Source: Desulfobulbaceae bacterium (GTDB lineage Bacteria > Desulfobacterota > Desulfobulbia > Desulfobulbales > Desulfurivibrionaceae). Taken from it: a DNA stretch of 11,591 bases. The position numbers and the translations under genes are program-made. Each line of letters starts with the position of its first letter. Positions within the stretch are counted from its first letter, which is position 1. The notes under the pieces were generated by a model. The model saw only the letters and a program-made list of their open reading frames with translations. It was not told the origin of the DNA and ran no database searches. Shown piece by piece: positions 1 to 7,750 of this stretch. The stretch spans positions 1-11,591 of the forward strand of contig PWOG01000244.1 of assembly GCA_003557565.1 (NCBI GenBank), written 5' to 3'.

Positions 1-2
1 GC

Positions 3-374
3 AAACCCATCGCCAACCTTATGCTGCAAAAAAGGGAAGCTGGTAACGCTACTGTCACCCTGTGCCACACCCGCACCAAGGATATTGCCGCCCACACCAG
101 ACGGGCAGACATTATTATCGCCGCCGTTGGCGTGCCCAAGATGGTCACCGCCGACATGGTCAAAGAAGGAGTGGCGGTGATCGATGTCGGGGTTAACCGC
201 ATGGGAGTAAGCGAATCTGGCAAGGCGATTTTGGCTGGTGACGTGGACTTCGACTCGGTCAAGGAAAAGGCCTCCTGCATCACCCCGGTTCCCGGCGGCG
301 TCGGCCCCATGACCATCACCATGCTGATGAAAAACACCCTGCAGGCCGCCAAACAGGCCGCCGGGCTGGCGTAA
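3..374 (+). CDS. folD: FolD, methylenetetrahydrofolate dehydrogenase/cyclohydrolase (C-terminal part, 5' end outside window)
   Basis: FolD interconverts 10-formyl-, 5,10-methenyl- and 5,10-methylene-tetrahydrofolate in the cytoplasm, the middle steps of the methyl branch of the Wood-Ljungdahl pathway. The frame is open from the window edge, starting with the GKPIANLML-type segment (KPIANLM is visible), which in the family follows the VGRS nucleotide-binding motif. It then shows ADIIIAAVGVPKMV, VAVIDVGVNRM and the family signature ITPVPGGVGPMTITML near the C-terminus, and ends in TAA. About 123 residues are present, against roughly 285-300 for a whole FolD, so more than half lies upstream. The C-terminus is complete and normal. 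It sits 180 bases upstream of cooS on the same strand, so it may be the preceding gene of the same cluster, but the intervening region looks regulatory and cooS may have its own promoter. Confidence 0.96.
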   Translation, partial: KPIANLMLQKREAGNATVTLCHTRTKDIAAHTRRADIIIAAVGVPKMVTADMVKEGVAVIDVGVNRMGVSESGKAILAGDVDFDSVKEKASCITPVPGGVGPMTITMLMKNTLQAAKQAAGLA

Positions 375-480
375 ATTTCAGCACCGCGTCTGTGCGGGAT
401 CAGGGTTGGTGATACAGCGTGGCTGTTATTGCCAATCCTCCCCTTGTGCAAATCTGCGGTACTGCTTAAAGTGTCGTGAT

Positions 481-503
481 GTGCCGAATACAAGATTCGG
501 CAC
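481..503. repeat. Perfect 9-bp inverted repeat upstream of cooS
   Basis: GTGCCGAAT (481-489) is separated by 5 bases from its exact reverse complement ATTCGGCAC (495-503). It lies 52 bases upstream of the cooS start and just upstream of a sigma-54-like element. There is no following T tract, so it looks more like an operator or RNA hairpin than an intrinsic terminator for folD. The protein that might bind it is unknown. Confidence 0.55.
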
Positions 504-508
504 CTGTA

Positions 509-524
509 TGGCACCTGTTTTGTA
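509..524 (+). promoter_or_regulatory. Possible sigma-54-like -24/-12 promoter for cooS
   Basis: TGGCAC (509-514), five bases, then TTGTA (520-524) resembles the sigma-54 pattern TGGCAC-N5-TTGCA/T, but the -12 GC is GT here. The element overlaps a 9-bp direct repeat, GGCACCTGT, at 499-507 and 510-518 (11-bp period, one helical turn). An alternative reading is a sigma-70 -10 box TATAAA at 523-528 with no good -35. The position, 31 bases before the cooS ATG, would suit a promoter. No activator gene is visible, so this is tentative. Confidence 0.3.
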
Positions 525-554
525 TAAAGCATATTCAGATTAAGTGGGGAATAT

Positions 555-2537
555 ATGGCTACGAGAAACGGATGTGAGGGCTGCACGGAAATCACCTGTC
601 AGTCCACCAAGGAAGTTTTGGCGGCGGCTCCGGCGCAGAATGTGATCACCGCCTACGACCGGGTTCAACGCCGGGGAATGTCCGCCTGCCTGTTCGGCTC
701 CGGCGGTACCTGTTGCCGTAACTGCAACATGGGACCCTGCCAGATCATCGACGGCATCGAAGATATGGTCGGGATCTGCGGCGCCACCGCCGATACCGTG
801 GCCGCCCGCAATTTCGCCCGGATCGTCGCCGCCGGCACCGCCGCCCATACCGATCACGCCCGGGAGATGGTGCGCGGCTTCATCGACACCGCCAAGGGTG
901 AAGGGCCGCACCAGATCAAGGATGAAGCCAAGCTTAAATCGCTGGCCGAAGTCTTCGGGATCGCCACCGAGGACCGCGAGATCAACGAGATCGCGGTGGA
1001 GCTGGGAGAAAAGGCCCTGGCCGAGTTCGGCAAGCAGGAGAACACCCCCCTGTCCATGCTCCAGCGGGCCACGGAAAAGCGCCAGGAGCTGTGGAAAAAA
1101 CTCAATATCTTTCCCCGGGGGGTGGACCGGGAAGTGGTGGAGATGATGCACCGGACCCACATGGGGGTGGACCAGGACTATGAAAACATCATGCTCCAGG
1201 CCTCCCGTTGTGCTCTGGCCGACGGGTGGGGATCTTCCATGCTCTCCACCGAGCTCACCGATATCATGTTCGGCACCCCGGTGCCCAGGCGGGCCATTGT
1301 CGATCTTGGGGTGCTCAAGGCCGACCAGGTCAACGTCACCGTCCACGGTCACGAGCCGCTGCTGGCCGAGGCCCTGTGCATCGCCGCCCAGGAACCGGAC
1401 ATGCAGGAATTGGCCAAAAAGCATGGCGCCAAGGGGATCAATCTGGCCGGGGTCTGCTGCACCGGCAACGAGATCCTGATGCGCCGAGGGATTCCGGTGG
1501 CCGCCGGTTTTGTCCAGCAGGAGATCGCCCTGGCCACCGGCGCCGTGGAGGCCATGGTGGTGGATGTTCAGTGTGTCATGGAATCCCTGGGCCAGGTGGT
1601 CAACAATTTTCACACCGATATCATCACCACCAACTACCGGGCCAAGATGCCCGGCGGAGTCCATATCCAGTTCGATGAACACGAGGCCATCAATTCCGCC
1701 AAGCAGATCCTCACCCACGCCATTAAAAATTACAAAAAGCGCGGCGAGTGTTTCATTCCCGAGGAAAAGAAGCTGGATGTGGTGGTGGGCTTCAGCCATG
1801 AAACCATCAATTACACCCTGGGCGGACGTTTTCGGGCCAGTTACCGGCCGCTTAACGACAACATCATCAACGGCCGGATTCGCGGCGTGGCGGCCATTGT
1901 CGGCTGCGACAACTTCAAGCTGGCCGACGATACCCACGAGATCATCGCCCGTCATTTGATCAAGAACAACATCCTGGTGCTGGCCACCGGCTGCGCCGCC
2001 ACTTCCCTGGGCCGGGCCGGCCTGGTCAACCCCGAGGCGGCCCGCTTCTGCGGGGAATCCCTGGCCGAGATCTGTGAAACAGTGGGGTTGCCGCCAGTGT
2101 TGCACATGGGCTCCTGCGTTGATAACAGCCGGATCCTCATCGCCGCCACCCAGATGGTCAAGGAAGGCGGTCTGGGCGAGGATATCAGCGATCTGCCGGC
2201 CATCGGCACCGCACCGCTGTGGATGAGTGAAAAGGCGGTGGCCATCGGGCAGTATTTCGTGGCCAGCGGCGCCCAGGTAGTTTTCCAGGATCTGCCCACC
2301 AGCGGGGCCAAGCGGTTCAACAAGTATCTCCTGGAGGGCCTGATGGGACCCCTGGGGGCACACTGGAACGTTGAATCCGATCCTCAGAAACTGGCCGAGC
2401 TGATGGTGGAAAAAATCGAGCAAAAGCGTGACGCCCTGGGGATCAACAAAAAGAGCGAACGGGTGCTGTTCGATATGAACATGCGGCGTGAGCTCAGCGG
2501 GGGTGTGCCGGGAGCCGGCTGCACCGGCCCCGCTTAA
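555..2537 (+). CDS. cooS: Anaerobic carbon monoxide dehydrogenase catalytic subunit (CooS/AcsA, CODH)
   Basis: The product interconverts CO2 and CO at a Ni-Fe-S C-cluster and, in this context, feeds CO to acetyl-CoA synthase. The 660 residues compare with about 636-674 in the family. Visible ligands: C45 and C53 (D-cluster); C54, C57, C62 and C75 (B-cluster, in the pattern CCxxCxxxxC); the VHGHEP histidines H264/H266; GVCCTGNE (C301/C302), C340 in DVQC, C451 in VGCDN, C480 in ATGC and C521 in HMGSC for the C-cluster; H98/H101 (AAHTDH) and K560 (MSEKA) as the acid-base and proton-path region. Nothing essential is missing. The ATG is preceded by GGGGA at 546-550, four bases away, a short but usable spacing. 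Three extra cysteines (C7, C10, C15) lie before the D-cluster. The gene is followed by a 229-base gap before metF-acsD. The maturation factor CooC is not in this window. Confidence 0.97.
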   Translation: MATRNGCEGCTEITCQSTKEVLAAAPAQNVITAYDRVQRRGMSACLFGSGGTCCRNCNMGPCQIIDGIEDMVGICGATADTVAARNFARIVAAGTAAHTDHAREMVRGFIDTAKGEGPHQIKDEAKLKSLAEVFGIATEDREINEIAVELGEKALAEFGKQENTPLSMLQRATEKRQELWKKLNIFPRGVDREVVEMMHRTHMGVDQDYENIMLQASRCALADGWGSSMLSTELTDIMFGTPVPRRAIVDLGVLKADQVNVTVHGHEPLLAEALCIAAQEPDMQELAKKHGAKGINLAGVCCTGNEILMRRGIPVAAGFVQQEIALATGAVEAMVVDVQCVMESLGQVVNNFHTDIITTNYRAKMPGGVHIQFDEHEAINSAKQILTHAIKNYKKRGECFIPEEKKLDVVVGFSHETINYTLGGRFRASYRPLNDNIINGRIRGVAAIVGCDNFKLADDTHEIIARHLIKNNILVLATGCAATSLGRAGLVNPEAARFCGESLAEICETVGLPPVLHMGSCVDNSRILIAATQMVKEGGLGEDISDLPAIGTAPLWMSEKAVAIGQYFVASGAQVVFQDLPTSGAKRFNKYLLEGLMGPLGAHWNVESDPQKLAELMVEKIEQKRDALGINKKSERVLFDMNMRRELSGGVPGAGCTGPA

Positions 2538-2766
2538 ACGTTCGGCATTAACGTATCTTGCGGTGCGCGAGGCGGTATGCGTGTACGGGTAAGCCCCCCG
2601 CGCCGCTCACCGCAACCTGCGGCCTGGCTGAACGTTATAAAGCTTGGAAGATCAGGTTGAAATTTAAGATTGCAAGTACCTTCAGTCTTCCCCGGTTTTG
2701 GCCGGGGCGGACGGTCAGCGCAGGGTCTTTTGGGCAGCTGACAATCAAGATAACGGAAGGATAGAT
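2538..2766 (+). other. Intergenic region with nested inverted repeats between cooS and metF-acsD
   Basis: No gene is supported here. An outer pair AACGTTC (2537-2543) / GAACGTT (2630-2636) encloses an inner pair TTGCGGTG (2558-2565) / CACCGCAA (2608-2615); the inner stem can continue with mismatches through GCG/CGC and GCGG/CCGC to a loop near 2576-2597. A second short hairpin, CCCCGG-N6-CCGGGG, lies at 2690-2707. Neither is followed by a T tract. The region may hold an RNA element that adjusts expression between cooS and the next gene, or a palindromic repeat. The octamer TATAAAGC at 2636-2643 also occurs upstream of cooS at 523-530. The ribosome binding site GGAAGGA (2755-2761) precedes the next start. 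Confidence 0.5.
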
Positions 2767-5469
2767 ATGGAAACAGCAATGAAATCCGGCAGCCGTCTGG
2801 AACAGGTGCTTCGCTCCGGTGACTTTGCCGTCACCGGTGAGCTGGGGCCGCCTAAAAGTGCCGACCCGGAAGTGGTGCGGGAGAAAGCGCGGTTGCTCAA
2901 GGGCCGGGTCGACGCGGTTAACATCACCGACTGCCAGACCGCCATTGTCCGGATGTCCAGCATCGGGGCCGGTCTTCTGGTTCAATCCGAGGGTGTGGAG
3001 CCGGTGGTGCAGATGACCTGCCGGGATCGCAACCGGCTGGCCATGCAGAGCGACATTCTCGGCGCCTCCGCCATGGGGCTCAAGAACCTGCTCTGCTTGA
3101 CCGGCGATCATCAGAAGTTCGGCAATCATCCCGGTGCCAAGGGGGTCTTCGATATGGACTCCATCCAGCAACTGGGAATGATGCGGGATATGCGGGATCA
3201 GAGGAAATTTCAGTGCGGAGAGGAAATCAAAAGCGGGGAGCCCCGCCTCTTTCTGGGCTGTGCCGCCAATCCCTTTGCCGGCCCCGGCGAGGCCCAGCGG
3301 GCCGCCCGCCTGGCTAAAAAGGTCGCCAGCGGGGCCGACTTTGTCCAGACCCAGATCATCTACAACATGGATCGGTTCACCAAATTCATGGAAGCGGTCC
3401 GGGATCTTGGTCTGGATGAAAAGGTCTATATCCTGGCCGGGGTGACTCCTCCCCGCTCCCTGGGCATGGCCCGTTATATGAAAAAATTCGTCCCCGGTCT
3501 CGACGTCCCCGACGAGGTACTCAAGCGATTGCAGGGAGCCAAGGACAAGGAAGACGAGGGGATCAACATCTGTGTCGATATAATTCAGCAGTGCCGCGAG
3601 ATCAAGGGGGTGGCCGGGGTGCATGTGATGGCCATCGAGTGGGAGGAAGCGGTGGCTGAAATCGTCCAGCGGGCAGGCCTGGAGCAGCGGCCGGTAGTTG
3701 AAGATGCCGGCGCGCCGACAGTGGCGCCAGCAACCGAGAAAGTAACCGTGTCGACCGCAGCCGGGAGCGGTGCCGGCCAGGATGAACTGGCAGCGGCCCG
3801 CCGGGAAGCCGAAAAAATAATCGCCGACGCCCGTGAAGAAGCTGCCCGGATGAGTGCCGGCGCCGGCACTCAAGGGGTACCGGCAACCGATACCAGTGAC
3901 CAGATTCATGCTCAACCAGCGGAAGCGGGAGAAGATGAAATGAACGAAAAAGAACGTCAAATGGCTCTTGAGTCCGTCCGTCAGGGACTGGCGGCTCTGA
4001 AAAAGGCCTTCAACCTGTCCGATGATCAGTTTGACGCCCTGGCCCAGTTTGCCGGCGCCGAAGCGGTTCTCAAACGCGAGCCGGCCACCGGAGCCGGCGG
4101 CGGCGGTATAGCAACTTCTTCGACCCCGGCGGCTCCGGCGCCAGCGGCACCCGCCGAGGATGAGGCCGCCAAGGCCAAGAAGGCCGAGGAAGCCAGAAAA
4201 GCCGAGGAGGCCAAGGCCGCCGAAGAGGCTAAAAAAGCCGCCGAGGCCAAGGCCCAGGCCGAAGCCAAAGCCGCCGAGGAGGCTAAGAAGGCCGCCGAAG
4301 CCAAGGCCCAGGCCGAGGCCAAAGCCGCCGAGGAGGCCAAAAAGGAGGCTGCCCCAAAGGCGGAACCAGCCCCTGAATCTCCCAAACCCGAGCCCAAGCA
4401 AGCCGAGCCGGCAAAGGCCGAGAAACCCGAGCCCCCCAAGGCGGCCGAGCCCAAAGCCGCAGCGCCCGCCGATCTGGCCGTGGGCGAACTGGCACCGGAA
4501 AAAACTCCCCTTGAGCAACGGGCCAGCAAGGTTCCCGCCGACTCCTACAGTCAGGAGTACACCGGCGCCATCCGTGAGGTGGTACTGGGCAACGGCGATA
4601 AAAGCGTTACCGTGGGCGGCACCAATGCCATGCCTTTCCACCTCTTTGAAGGCAAGCTCGATCATCAGCCCCTGATCGCCATGGACATTCTTGATATTGA
4701 GCCCGAAGAATGGCCTGAAGTCCTGACCCGGCATTTTGCAGGAGTAATGGACAACCCGGTGGCCTGGGCCCAGAAATGCGTCAACGATTACCAGGCTGAA
4801 GCAATTTGCCTTTCCCTGGTGGGTACCGACCCCAACGGTCAGAACCGGCCCGCCTCCGAAGCGGCCAAGATAGCCGCCGATGTGGTGGCCGCCGTGGATG
4901 TCCCGATCATCATCTGGGGCTGTGGCAACTCCGAAAAGGACACCGAGACCCTGCGCGAGGTTACTTCCGTCATCGGCGACAAGAAGGTCTGCCTGGCTCC
5001 CCTGGAAGACAGCAATTATCGCTCCCTGGGAGCCACCGCCATGGCCTTTCAACACACCATGGCGGCCTCTTCGCCCATCGACGTGAACCTGGCAAAGCAG
5101 CTCAATATCCTGCTGGAAAACCTGGGTGTCCCCCTGAATACCGTGTTGATCGATCCTTCCATCGGCGCTCTGGGCTACGGGATTGAATACACCTATTCGG
5201 TAATGGAGCGGATCAGGCTGGCCGCCCTGACCCAGAAGGATGAAAAACTCCAGCAGCCCTTTATCTGCAACCTGGGCCGCGAGGTATGGAAGGCCAAGGA
5301 GTGCCGTCTGCCCAGCGACGAGCACCTGGGAGACGCCGAAAATCGCGGCGTTCTGATGGAAGCCATCACCGCTTCGTGTATGCTGGTAACCGGCGGTGAG
5401 GTGCTGGTCATGCGGCATCCCCGGGCCATTGCGCTTACCAAGGCCCTGATCAAGGGTCTGGCTTCGTAA
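2767..5469 (+). CDS. metF-acsD: MetF-AcsD fusion: methylenetetrahydrofolate reductase joined to corrinoid/iron-sulfur protein small subunit
   Basis: This is one uninterrupted frame of 900 residues. Residues 1 to about 312 are a MetF-type TIM barrel that reduces methylene-THF to methyl-THF with FAD: the catalytic Glu is probably E25 (TGELGPP), and LTGDH (D114) matches the flavin/folate-binding Asp loop. Residues about 313-590 are low-complexity, with a coiled-coil-like stretch (AARREAEKIIADAREEA), a small helical segment (ALESVRQGLAALKKAFNLSDDQFDALAQF) broken by no stops, 18-residue Ala/Lys/Glu repeats and Pro-rich runs. Residues about 594-900 are a complete AcsD TIM barrel (VGGTNAMPFHLFEG, WAQKCV, IDPSIGALGYGIEY, VMERIRL, LVMRHP), which pairs with AcsC to carry the methyl group on cobalamin. 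The ATG at 2767 has GGAAGGA five bases upstream. A second good start at M392 could yield AcsD alone. The two are normally separate proteins of about 300 residues. The fusion could hold methyl-THF production close to CoFeSP, which is inference. Confidence 0.9.
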   Translation: METAMKSGSRLEQVLRSGDFAVTGELGPPKSADPEVVREKARLLKGRVDAVNITDCQTAIVRMSSIGAGLLVQSEGVEPVVQMTCRDRNRLAMQSDILGASAMGLKNLLCLTGDHQKFGNHPGAKGVFDMDSIQQLGMMRDMRDQRKFQCGEEIKSGEPRLFLGCAANPFAGPGEAQRAARLAKKVASGADFVQTQIIYNMDRFTKFMEAVRDLGLDEKVYILAGVTPPRSLGMARYMKKFVPGLDVPDEVLKRLQGAKDKEDEGINICVDIIQQCREIKGVAGVHVMAIEWEEAVAEIVQRAGLEQRPVVEDAGAPTVAPATEKVTVSTAAGSGAGQDELAAARREAEKIIADAREEAARMSAGAGTQGVPATDTSDQIHAQPAEAGEDEMNEKERQMALESVRQGLAALKKAFNLSDDQFDALAQFAGAEAVLKREPATGAGGGGIATSSTPAAPAPAAPAEDEAAKAKKAEEARKAEEAKAAEEAKKAAEAKAQAEAKAAEEAKKAAEAKAQAEAKAAEEAKKEAAPKAEPAPESPKPEPKQAEPAKAEKPEPPKAAEPKAAAPADLAVGELAPEKTPLEQRASKVPADSYSQEYTGAIREVVLGNGDKSVTVGGTNAMPFHLFEGKLDHQPLIAMDILDIEPEEWPEVLTRHFAGVMDNPVAWAQKCVNDYQAEAICLSLVGTDPNGQNRPASEAAKIAADVVAAVDVPIIIWGCGNSEKDTETLREVTSVIGDKKVCLAPLEDSNYRSLGATAMAFQHTMAASSPIDVNLAKQLNILLENLGVPLNTVLIDPSIGALGYGIEYTYSVMERIRLAALTQKDEKLQQPFICNLGREVWKAKECRLPSDEHLGDAENRGVLMEAITASCMLVTGGEVLVMRHPRAIALTKALIKGLAS
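3927..3942 (+). promoter_or_regulatory. Internal Shine-Dalgarno and ATG inside the metF-acsD frame
   Basis: GGGAGA (3927-3932) is followed after seven bases by an in-frame ATG (3940-3942, M392). Initiation here would give a 509-residue protein made of most of the linker plus the complete AcsD domain. It may allow a separate CoFeSP small subunit beside the long fusion, or be a relic of the start of a formerly separate acsD. It may also be chance, as purine-rich Glu/Lys codons resemble ribosome binding sites. Confidence 0.4.
4210..4347 (+). repeat. 54-bp tandem repeat (about 2.5 copies) coding an Ala/Lys/Glu linker
   Basis: Copy 1 is 4210-4263, copy 2 is 4264-4317 and a partial third copy is 4318-4347. 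Each copy codes the 18-residue unit AKAAEEAKKAAEAKAQAE; the copies differ only at synonymous third positions (for example aag/aaa, gaa/gag). It lies in the linker of the MetF-AcsD fusion and should form a long charged single helix or coiled coil. Such repeats can expand or contract, so linker length may vary among strains. Confidence 0.85.
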
Positions 5470-5545
5470 AGATTTGGCACTGATAAAAATGAACCAGCAG
5501 CACCGAGTTGTCGAAAGATAACATAATATTGCAAGGAGAAGATCA

Positions 5546-7750
5546 ATGTCCAAGATCATCTGTTCCGCCGCCATCCGGGGAGCCCACAAGATCGTAGACA
5601 TGGCCGAGGAACGCTACCAGGGGGCCCTCAAAAAGTATGGTCCTGAACAGGAAGTGGCCTTTCCCAATACCGCCTATTTTCTGCCCGTCATCTACAGCAT
5701 GCTGGGGGCCAAGGTGGAAAAACTCGGTGACATGGAAGATATTTTTGCCGAATGTCGCAAGCTGCTGCCGGAACAGGTCAGTGAAAACCTCTGGCTGCCG
5801 TACCTGGCTCCGGCTCTGGATGCCGGTATGGCCACCTTCTTTGCCGAGGAAATGCTGGAAGCCGTCCGCTATCTTGAAGAACCGGAATTCTACACCAAAA
5901 CCGAGGATCCCCTGGCGGAAAACATCTGGCTGGGCGCCGCCGACGACGTGATCTTCCGCAAGCGCGGGGTTGAGTTCGTTGACGGCACCGCTCCCGGTTT
6001 TGCCGCCATCATGGGCACCCCGGCCGACCCGGAGATGGCCAGCAAGATTGCCCTGGAACTGCAGGAAAAGAACCTTTATATCTTCATGCACGACCAGACC
6101 GACGGGGTCAGCATGCCCGAGCAGCTGGTCAAACAGGGGGTCCAGATCGGCTGGGGCACCCGTCTGGTGCCCTTTGGCCGCAGCTATACCTCGGCGGTGT
6201 TCGCCGTCGGTTTCGCCTGCCGGGTGGCCATGGCCTTCGGTGGCATCAAGCCCGGCGATTACCGGGGCAACCTGCTCTACAACAAAGACCGGACCTTTGC
6301 CTTTGTCATGGCTTTTGGTTCTGTTTCCGACGAATGGTACGCCAACGCCGCCGGGGCCATCAACTGGGGCTTTCCCACCATTTCCGATTACGACATTCCC
6401 CAGGTGCTTCCCACCGGAATCTGCACCTACGAACACGTGGTCAGCCAGGTACCCCACGAGGAGATCGTGCAGAAGGCCATTGAGGTTCGTGGTCTCAAGG
6501 TAAGTGTCACCAAGATCGACATTCCCATGTCTTTCGGCCCGGCCTTCGAGGGTGAGCGGATCCGTAAGGACGATCTTTTCATGGAATGCGGCGGCGGCCG
6601 GACACCCGGGGTCGAGGTCCTGATATCCAAGGAGATGGAGGAAATCGAAGACGGCAAGATCACCGTGGAAGGTCCCGACATACAGGATATTGAAGAGGGC
6701 CATAACCTGCCCCTGGCGATCCTGGTGGAAGTGGCCGGACGGGAGATGCAATCCGATTATGAACCCATTCTGGAACGTCAGTTCCATCATCTGATCAACT
6801 ATATCCAGGGTCTGATGCACATGGGGCAGCGGGATATCATGTGGCTGCGGATCGGCAAAGCCGCGGTGGAAAAAGGCTTTTCCCTGGCGCACATTGGCAA
6901 GGTGCTGCATGGTAAGCTGCACCAGGAGTTCGGATCCATTGTCGACAAGATCCAGGTCACCATCCACACCACTCCGGAGAAGGTTGACGAGGTGATAGAC
7001 CTGGCCAAGCAGGTCTATGAGTCCAGGGACGAACGCTTGGGGTCCATGACCGACGAGACCGAGGATGTTTTTTACTCCTGCACCCTTTGTCAGTCCTTTG
7101 CTCCCAGCCACGTCTGCATCATAACCCCGGAACGGGTGGGTATGTGCGGTGCCTACAACTGGCTGGACGGCAAAGCTTCTTATCAGATCAATCCCACCGG
7201 TCCCAACCAGCCCATTCACAAGGGTGAATGCATCGATGCCACCCTTGGGGTGTTCCAGGGCATCAACGAATTTGTGGGCCAGGCCTCCCGCGGTGCGGTC
7301 ACCGATCTGGCCTGTTATTCGCTGATGACCAGCCCCATGACCGCCTGTGGCTGTTTCGAGGCCATCGCCGCCATGTTGCCCCAGTGCAACGGGGTTATGG
7401 TGGTCAATCGCGATTTCATGGGCATGACCCCCTCGGGGATGAAGTTCACCACTCTGGCCGGGATGGCCGGTGGTGGTGCCCAAACCCCAGGATTTATGGG
7501 AGTCTCCAAACATTATCTGACCAGCCCCAAGCTGTTTCTGGCTGAAGGCGGAATGCCCCGGCTGGTATGGTTGCCCAATATGCTCAAGGAAGAGTTGAGA
7601 GACAAGCTCATTGAGCGTTGTGAGGCCTTGGGAATGCCCGACTTTTTTGACAAAATCGCCACCGAGGAAGACGGGACCACCGAAGAGGAGATCCTTGAAT
7701 TTCTCAAGAAGGTCGGGCACCCGGCACTGGAAATGGAACCCGTGGTTTAG
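5546..7750 (+). CDS. acsB: Acetyl-CoA synthase, CODH/ACS complex beta subunit (AcsB)
   Basis: AcsB condenses a methyl group from CoFeSP, CO from CODH and CoA into acetyl-CoA at the Ni-Ni-[4Fe-4S] A-cluster. The 734 residues match the bacterial form (about 729 in Moorella), which has an N-terminal CODH-contacting domain absent from archaeal CdhC. A-cluster ligands are all visible: C512, C515, C524 and C534 (CTLCQSFAPSHVC ... GMCG) and the distal-nickel C601-G602-C603 motif (TACGCFEA), each six residues on from the Moorella numbering. Other family blocks include FGPAFEGERIRKDD, NYIQGLMHMGQRDIMWLR and TLAGMAGGGAQTPGFMG. The start is set by AAGGAG (5533-5538) seven bases before the ATG. The gap from metF-acsD is 76 bases, so co-transcription is likely. 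It ends with tandem stops TAG-TGA (7748-7753), and the C-terminus (GHPALEMEPVV) aligns with the family end. Confidence 0.98.
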   Translation: MSKIICSAAIRGAHKIVDMAEERYQGALKKYGPEQEVAFPNTAYFLPVIYSMLGAKVEKLGDMEDIFAECRKLLPEQVSENLWLPYLAPALDAGMATFFAEEMLEAVRYLEEPEFYTKTEDPLAENIWLGAADDVIFRKRGVEFVDGTAPGFAAIMGTPADPEMASKIALELQEKNLYIFMHDQTDGVSMPEQLVKQGVQIGWGTRLVPFGRSYTSAVFAVGFACRVAMAFGGIKPGDYRGNLLYNKDRTFAFVMAFGSVSDEWYANAAGAINWGFPTISDYDIPQVLPTGICTYEHVVSQVPHEEIVQKAIEVRGLKVSVTKIDIPMSFGPAFEGERIRKDDLFMECGGGRTPGVEVLISKEMEEIEDGKITVEGPDIQDIEEGHNLPLAILVEVAGREMQSDYEPILERQFHHLINYIQGLMHMGQRDIMWLRIGKAAVEKGFSLAHIGKVLHGKLHQEFGSIVDKIQVTIHTTPEKVDEVIDLAKQVYESRDERLGSMTDETEDVFYSCTLCQSFAPSHVCIITPERVGMCGAYNWLDGKASYQINPTGPNQPIHKGECIDATLGVFQGINEFVGQASRGAVTDLACYSLMTSPMTACGCFEAIAAMLPQCNGVMVVNRDFMGMTPSGMKFTTLAGMAGGGAQTPGFMGVSKHYLTSPKLFLAEGGMPRLVWLPNMLKEELRDKLIERCEALGMPDFFDKIATEEDGTTEEEILEFLKKVGHPALEMEPVV

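Noticed and set aside
481..503. Intrinsic terminator after folD
   Set aside because: The hairpin is good but no T tract follows, and it lies more than 100 bases after the folD stop.
540..2423. Long minus-strand open frame of 627 codons opposite cooS
   Set aside because: It mirrors cooS, which has all known ligands and family motifs. GC-rich codon bias keeps the antisense frame open. The translation is rich in Gly, His and Asp with no family I recognise.
2690..2707. Terminator before metF-acsD (CCCCGG/CCGGGG hairpin)
   Set aside because: There is no U-tract on the 3' side, the T residues are in the loop, and the next gene starts only 59 bases later.
2698..2766. Upstream TTG start for the MetF-AcsD frame
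   Set aside because: The ATG at 2767 has a proper GGAAGGA site and its product begins where MetF homology begins; the upstream residues resemble no MetF sequence and overlap a hairpin.
2635..5601. Minus-strand open frame of 988 codons opposite metF-acsD
   Set aside because: It is an antisense shadow; its Gly/Leu/Phe-rich part is simply the reverse strand of the Ala/Lys/Glu repeats.
5543..7720. Long minus-strand open frame of 725 codons opposite acsB
   Set aside because: It is an antisense shadow of acsB with the same codon-bias cause and no recognisable domain.
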